64,000 nt of DNA, taken from the NCBI GenBank assembly GCA_964482325.1, contig CAYZXD010000002.1, positions 1 to 64,000 of the forward strand, in the 5' to 3' direction. A program made the translations under genes and the position numbers. Shown one piece after another: positions 60,669-64,000 of this stretch. The stretch is from CAYZJV01 sp964482325. GTDB lineage: Bacteria > Spirochaetota > Spirochaetia > Sphaerochaetales > Sphaerochaetaceae. Position 1 is the stretch's first letter. Each line of letters begins with the position of its first letter. The notes under the pieces are model-generated. The model made no database searches, was not told where the DNA came from, and saw nothing but the letters and a program-made list of their open reading frames with translations.

Positions 60669-62198
60669 ATGAGAAAAGGAGTAACAGTAGTACTGTTCCT
60701 CGTGTGTCTGGTTCTTATCTCCACCAGTATTTTTGCACAGGGGGGCAAAGATACGGCGAACAAAGTGGATCAGATCACTTTCAAGGACGGATGGACGCTC
60801 GCAGAAGCCGCAGCGCCCTGGAAAGGAGAGACCCTGCGATTCATTGGTGAGTCGCTACCTCCTCTGGAAGCCCTTGCTGAGGTAAAAGAGGAGTTCGAAG
60901 AGATTACCGGTGTTACGGTGGAAATCGAACAGTACGGGCAGGCCGAAGTAATTCAGAAAACTATGGCCGACTTTGTCGGAAAAACACAGATCTATGACAT
61001 GATCCTAAGTCCTCATCGGCAGCTGGGCACGTATGTGGAAAACAATTGGCTGTATCCACTCGATACATTCCTTACCCATCCGAAGCTGCATGATCCGGCG
61101 TTCGACATTCAGGGTGGAGCCATTCTCGATGAGAAGTACTGGAGTGAGGTTTCGTGGTACAACGACACAGTATATGGTCTGCCGTTCCACTTCATCTCCA
61201 TGTACATGTGGTACCGCTATGATGTGTTTGAGCATCCCGATGAAATGCGTGCATTCAAACAAAAGTATGGGTATGAATTACCATCTCCACCAGTTACGAT
61301 GCAGCAATTCTATGACACTGCCGAGTTCTTCACACGAAAGAAGGGCGAACGCCTGGCCGGCAAAGTGCTTACCGAGGATGTATATGGTGTGACTCTGATG
61401 GGTAAACGGCATGTTTCCACATGGTATGATTTCCTGAATATTCTTTATGCCTTCGGTGGAAGAGACCTAGACATTGAAAAGGGTGCAGAATATGGTCCGG
61501 TGGTTATCAACTCACCTGAAGCGGTGAAAGCGATGGAATTCTATGCAAGCATGGCCAAGTTCTGTCCTCCAGGATTACTTTCAGCAGGATGGGATGAATC
61601 TCAGGCAGCTATGCAGCAGAATATTGCCGTCATGGGTCTCGAATGGGATGATGCTGTAGGAGCGGTAGAAAATCCTGCCGAATCTCTTGTGGCAGGAAGG
61701 ATCGCCTATAGCGGTATTCCCATCGAGTCGGAAAAGGCTATTCAGATTGAAGGCTGGAACTACCATATTCCTGCCAGTTCACGGAAGCCTGAACTTGCCT
61801 GGCTGTTTGTTCAGTGGGCAATGGGTACCGATGTGCAGAAGGAGCAGATGGCCCGCGGTGGTCAGTCAGCCATCAGAGCTGTCTATGATGATCCTGAGGT
61901 TCTCAGTAAACCCTATGTACCCACAGCAATCTACTTGAAAACCGGAGGTAAAGAGATTCTTGCTCTGCGTAAGGCAGGAGCAAAAGATGGATACGGACTT
62001 CCTGAAACCTTTGCCAATGCGGTAAATCCGAAAACGGGTGATACTTCAGTATCTCTCGTTCCAAAACCGACCTTCCCCGAACAGGAGGAAGTTATGCAGG
62101 AGATCCTGCTTGCTGTCAGCAATACCTTATCCGGTACGATGACTGCAAAACAGGCACTTGATGTTGCTGCAGAGAATATTGCAAATATTATCAAGTAA
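60669..62198 (+). CDS. ABC polyol transporter substrate-binding protein (GlpV-like)
   Basis: A 509-residue binding protein, longer than usual for family 1 and near GlpV in size. The signal peptide (about 1-23, VVLFLVCLVLISTSIFA) has no lipobox cysteine. The mature part has APWKGETLRFIGESLPP, YDMILSPHRQLGTYV, YDTAEFFTRKKGERLAGKV and GWNYHIPASSRKPELAWLF. It shares these blocks with the binding protein at 46273. A strong terminator-like hairpin follows the stop. AAGGAGG precedes the ATG. Likely ligands are glycerol or longer polyols. Confidence 0.87.
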   Translation: MRKGVTVVLFLVCLVLISTSIFAQGGKDTANKVDQITFKDGWTLAEAAAPWKGETLRFIGESLPPLEALAEVKEEFEEITGVTVEIEQYGQAEVIQKTMADFVGKTQIYDMILSPHRQLGTYVENNWLYPLDTFLTHPKLHDPAFDIQGGAILDEKYWSEVSWYNDTVYGLPFHFISMYMWYRYDVFEHPDEMRAFKQKYGYELPSPPVTMQQFYDTAEFFTRKKGERLAGKVLTEDVYGVTLMGKRHVSTWYDFLNILYAFGGRDLDIEKGAEYGPVVINSPEAVKAMEFYASMAKFCPPGLLSAGWDESQAAMQQNIAVMGLEWDDAVGAVENPAESLVAGRIAYSGIPIESEKAIQIEGWNYHIPASSRKPELAWLFVQWAMGTDVQKEQMARGGQSAIRAVYDDPEVLSKPYVPTAIYLKTGGKEILALRKAGAKDGYGLPETFANAVNPKTGDTSVSLVPKPTFPEQEEVMQEILLAVSNTLSGTMTAKQALDVAAENIANIIK

Positions 62199-62209
62199 TT
62201 TATAATATT

Positions 62210-62250
62210 CCGGTGGCTGTAGGACAACTCTGCAGTCACCGGTTTTGTCT
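62210..62250 (+). terminator. Rho-independent terminator of the polyol operon
   Basis: CCGGTGGCTG (62210-62219) pairs with CAGTCACCGG (62233-62242) with one mismatch, followed by TTTTGTCT. The next gene starts 20 bases later, so it may depend on read-through. Confidence 0.8.
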
Positions 62251-62269
62251 ATGCAGGAGGGGGGTAATT

Positions 62270-62857
62270 ATGAGTAAAAAGGAACTGTCAGTTCAAACAA
62301 ATCCACTGATGATGAGTACGGTACTGGTGAGTACTGCATCGACTGAAGGGATTACCAATATATGCAGTATTGCCTGGATTACGCGAGTGAACTCCAAACC
62401 TCCACTGTTGGTATTCGGTATCGGCCCGCACAAAAAAACCTACCAGAATATGATGGAATCTCACTGTTTCGGTATTAATATTCCTGATCGTTCACTGATA
62501 CCTGCAATTGATTATTGTGGATTGCACACCGGTAATACCTTCGCGAAGGATAACGTGTTTACCACTGAACCAGGTTCTGTTACTGGGGTGCCTCTGATTC
62601 AAGCATGCAAGGTACAGATGGAATGCAGTGTATGGCAGGTCGTTGAAACACCGAAAAACCATCTGATTATCGGTGAGATCAAGGCCGTCTATGCTGATGA
62701 AGATATTCTTGATGAGCATGGTATCGATATCTATGCACTGGATCCAGTACTTCATGCCATGGCCGGTTCTCATTTCTATTTCTCTGCTGGTCCTAAAACT
62801 GATGATGCATACAAGAAGCGATCATTAAGTGAGGTGCAGGAAAATGAACATACATGA
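62270..62857 (+). CDS. Flavin reductase-like FMN-binding protein
   Basis: A 195-residue split-barrel flavoprotein. VLVSTASTEGITNICSIAWITRVNSKPPLLVFGIG is the FMN-phosphate region, followed by THKKTYQNM-type (PHKKTYQNM) and the C-terminal HLIIGEIKAVYADEDIL. Members reduce flavin or bind FMN as part of oxidoreductases; the role here is unknown. The start has AGGAGGGG ahead. The next gene overlaps it by 14 bases. It lies beyond a terminator, so its expression may be lower than that of the importer. Confidence 0.78.
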   Translation: MSKKELSVQTNPLMMSTVLVSTASTEGITNICSIAWITRVNSKPPLLVFGIGPHKKTYQNMMESHCFGINIPDRSLIPAIDYCGLHTGNTFAKDNVFTTEPGSVTGVPLIQACKVQMECSVWQVVETPKNHLIIGEIKAVYADEDILDEHGIDIYALDPVLHAMAGSHFYFSAGPKTDDAYKKRSLSEVQENEHT

Positions 62858-63350
62858 ACAGCTCCCGTTTCTCCGGCACGGCGCGACAAAACTGGGTATT
62901 GTAGTACCGGATCTTGATAGAGCGGTACACCAGTACCATACCCTGTTTGGAATCAGTCCCTGGCAATTCTTTACATTCGATCAGTCATTGCTCAGGCGGA
63001 TGACACGCTTCGGAAAGCCGTGCGAATTCTCTTTTCATGCAGCGATGTCTTCTATGGGAGATACCCGAATTGAACTTGTCGAACCGGTTACTGCCAATAC
63101 GGTGTATGCAGAATTCCGCGACCGATGCGGGTACGGTATACAACATATCGGTGTTCCGGTTGATGATATGGCTGAAGCGATTGAAGCTGCTTCTGTACAG
63201 GGATTCTCTGTGGTAATGGAAGGAATTGGGTACGGTCTTGATGGCGATGGAAGCTTTGTCTATCTCAATACCGAAGAAGCGATCGGTATTATGATTGAGC
63301 TTATTGAACGACCGAAACGCAAGCATCCGCCACAACGGGTGTATCCCTGA
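62844..63350 (+). CDS. VOC (glyoxalase/epimerase) superfamily protein
   Basis: A 168-residue VOC protein with two beta-alpha-beta-beta-beta repeats. KLGIVVPDLDRAVHQYHTLFGISPWQFF opens the first; IELVEPVTANTVYAEF and GYGIQHIGVPVDDMAEAIEAA the second; IGIMIELIERP is the last strand, with a metal glutamate. It resembles methylmalonyl-CoA epimerase and glyoxalase relatives, but the metal ligand set is not fully matched. Function unknown. The ATG has GCAGGA ahead. Confidence 0.75.
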   Translation: MNIHEQLPFLRHGATKLGIVVPDLDRAVHQYHTLFGISPWQFFTFDQSLLRRMTRFGKPCEFSFHAAMSSMGDTRIELVEPVTANTVYAEFRDRCGYGIQHIGVPVDDMAEAIEAASVQGFSVVMEGIGYGLDGDGSFVYLNTEEAIGIMIELIERPKRKHPPQRVYP

Positions 63351-63394
63351 TCTGCATTGTATAACATTTCCATCTCTAATTAGTGACAGGTTAC

Positions 63395-63421
63395 AACTAT
63401 TGCATACCGCGTGCAATAGTT
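63395..63421. repeat. Perfect inverted repeat (AACTATTGCA/TGCAATAGTT)
   Basis: 10-base arms with a 7-base spacer lie 45 bases after the VOC gene and 71 bases ahead of the promoter. It has no T-run and is A/T-rich in the stem, so an operator seems more likely than a terminator. Confidence 0.5.
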
Positions 63422-63491
63422 TGCGTGAAAGTTATTACTTTAGCAGTTTAAAAGTTATCAATACATAAAAAAATCTCTATAAACTTATGAT

Positions 63492-63520
63492 TTGACATAT
63501 TCGGTATATCGATTGATAAT
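63492..63520 (+). promoter_or_regulatory. Promoter of the TIM-barrel isomerase gene, twin of the 52937 promoter
   Basis: TTGACA (63492-63497), a 17-base spacer and GATAAT (63515-63520). From -35 to about +20 most positions match the 52937 promoter, including TTGACATAT, TTGATAAT, CAA, TGAT and CAAGAGTG. Confidence 0.75.
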
Positions 63521-63656
63521 ACAAGTGATGCCAAGAGTGTGTAGTTTGAAACCTGTTTTTCGATGTGCCAGGGTGCATCTCGGCAGGAGACGGAGCAATG
63601 TATCCGATCATTTCAGCACGACACACGGATGTATAGACGGAAAAGGAGGTGCTGGT

Positions 63657-64000
63657 GTGAGGACCGTGCGTTCAGTTCAGAAAGGGATCAATCAGTGGTC
63701 GTTTCCCGATGATATGGCTTTGAGTGATATTTTCACGGCAGTTCACGAATTCGGCTATGAAGGAATAGAGGTAACGCTTTCTACATCAGGACCCCTTACC
63801 CTGACCAGCAGTGATCAGGAGCTTACGCAGATTCGCGTCATGGCAGATGATGCCGGGGTGCAGATCAATAGTGTTGCGACCGGTTTGTATTGGCAGTTTT
63901 CTTTCACCAGTAATCGATCCGATATACGACAGCGGGCATCGGATCTGGCACAACGGCAGCTCGAAATAGCCCAGGCCCTCGGAGCTGATTGCATCCTGGT
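63657..64000 (+). CDS. Sugar phosphate isomerase/epimerase, TIM barrel (5' part)
   Basis: The first 114 codons of a xylose-isomerase-like TIM-barrel protein, cut by the window edge. It starts with GTG after AAAGGAGGT. The opening QKGINQWSFPDDMALSDIF, then FGYEGIEVTL and VQINSVATGLYWQFSFTS, are typical of the hexulose-6-phosphate 3-epimerase/IolE-like family. The metal-binding residues are beyond the edge. The shared promoter with the 53003 operon implies co-expression with the polyol importer and kinase. Confidence 0.8.
   Translation, partial: MRTVRSVQKGINQWSFPDDMALSDIFTAVHEFGYEGIEVTLSTSGPLTLTSSDQELTQIRVMADDAGVQINSVATGLYWQFSFTSNRSDIRQRASDLAQRQLEIAQALGADCIL

Larger units (their letters stand above)
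63351..63656 (+). other. Intergenic region with inverted repeat, promoter and leader
   Basis: It holds a 10-base inverted repeat, a consensus promoter resembling that of the 53003 operon, and a long leader. A 12-codon ORF (63598-63636) behind GGAGACGGAG might be a leader peptide, but support is weak. Confidence 0.45.

Noticed and set aside
1..64000. rRNA, tRNA, CRISPR arrays, phage genes, toxin-antitoxin pairs, riboswitches
   Set aside because: No cloverleaf, spaced repeat array or characteristic conserved leader was recognised by eye; covariance-model searches were not possible.

Overview
Source. The window reads as a chromosomal segment of a fermentative spirochaete, most likely Sphaerochaeta or a close relative. 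This is an inference from the gene repertoire and from the signal peptides: four periplasmic binding proteins end their leaders in patterns such as FAAGTQE or FAAGQTE and carry no lipobox cysteine. Nearly the whole window is sugar, polyol and cyclitol catabolism. It holds four ABC importers, three FGGY kinases, one PfkB kinase, a 2-oxoacid-dehydrogenase-type complex and seven local regulators (two LacI, one IclR, two DeoR, one ROK, plus twin promoters that imply a shared regulator). I saw no rRNA, tRNA, CRISPR array or phage module.

Layout. (1) 1-700: a truncated transposase gene with a self-protecting hairpin, next to the 3' remnant of an inosose-isomerase-like TIM-barrel gene. (2) 950-12150: inositol catabolism. 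An operon encodes an acylating aldehyde dehydrogenase, a carboxyltransferase, a OadG-like membrane peptide and a transaldolase. It faces a LacI gene with two operators, and then iolG, an iolI-like gene, iolB, iolD and iolE. Neither the kinase IolC nor the aldolase IolJ is present here. The transaldolase could stand in for both. (3) 12300-33200: IclR; a SAF-domain oxidoreductase with a zinc dehydrogenase; a glycerol-kinase-like enzyme with a split transketolase; DeoR; a second zinc dehydrogenase; a ribose-type ABC importer; and an E1alpha-E1beta-aldolase-like-E2-E3-kinase-phosphatase operon. (4) 33500-40600: PfkB kinase, LacI, an AfuABC-type importer and a metallo-beta-lactamase-fold hydrolase, tied together by LacI-type operator sites. 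(5) 40600-50070: an ABC importer without its own ATPase, a glycerol-1-phosphate-dehydrogenase-like enzyme and three PLP aminotransferases, divergent from a ROK regulator. (6) 50070-64000: an NADH oxidase/CoA-disulfide reductase, a GNAT and a DeoR gene; then a TIM-barrel protein, cupin, FGGY kinase, SDR and a GlpSTPQV-like polyol importer; then a flavin reductase-like protein, a VOC protein and the start of another TIM-barrel isomerase.

How the parts could work together. IolG, IolE, IolD and IolB take myo-inositol to 5-dehydro-2-deoxy-D-gluconate. A transaldolase could move its dihydroxyacetone half onto glyceraldehyde 3-phosphate, giving fructose 6-phosphate and malonate semialdehyde. The acylating dehydrogenase would give malonyl-CoA, and the carboxyltransferase with its membrane partner would decarboxylate it to acetyl-CoA, possibly pumping sodium. 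The aminotransferase operon contains a DegT/StsC-like enzyme of the scyllo-inosose aminotransferase type and may feed amino-cyclitols into the same route. These pathway assignments are inferences from gene content and chemistry; the protein family calls are better supported.
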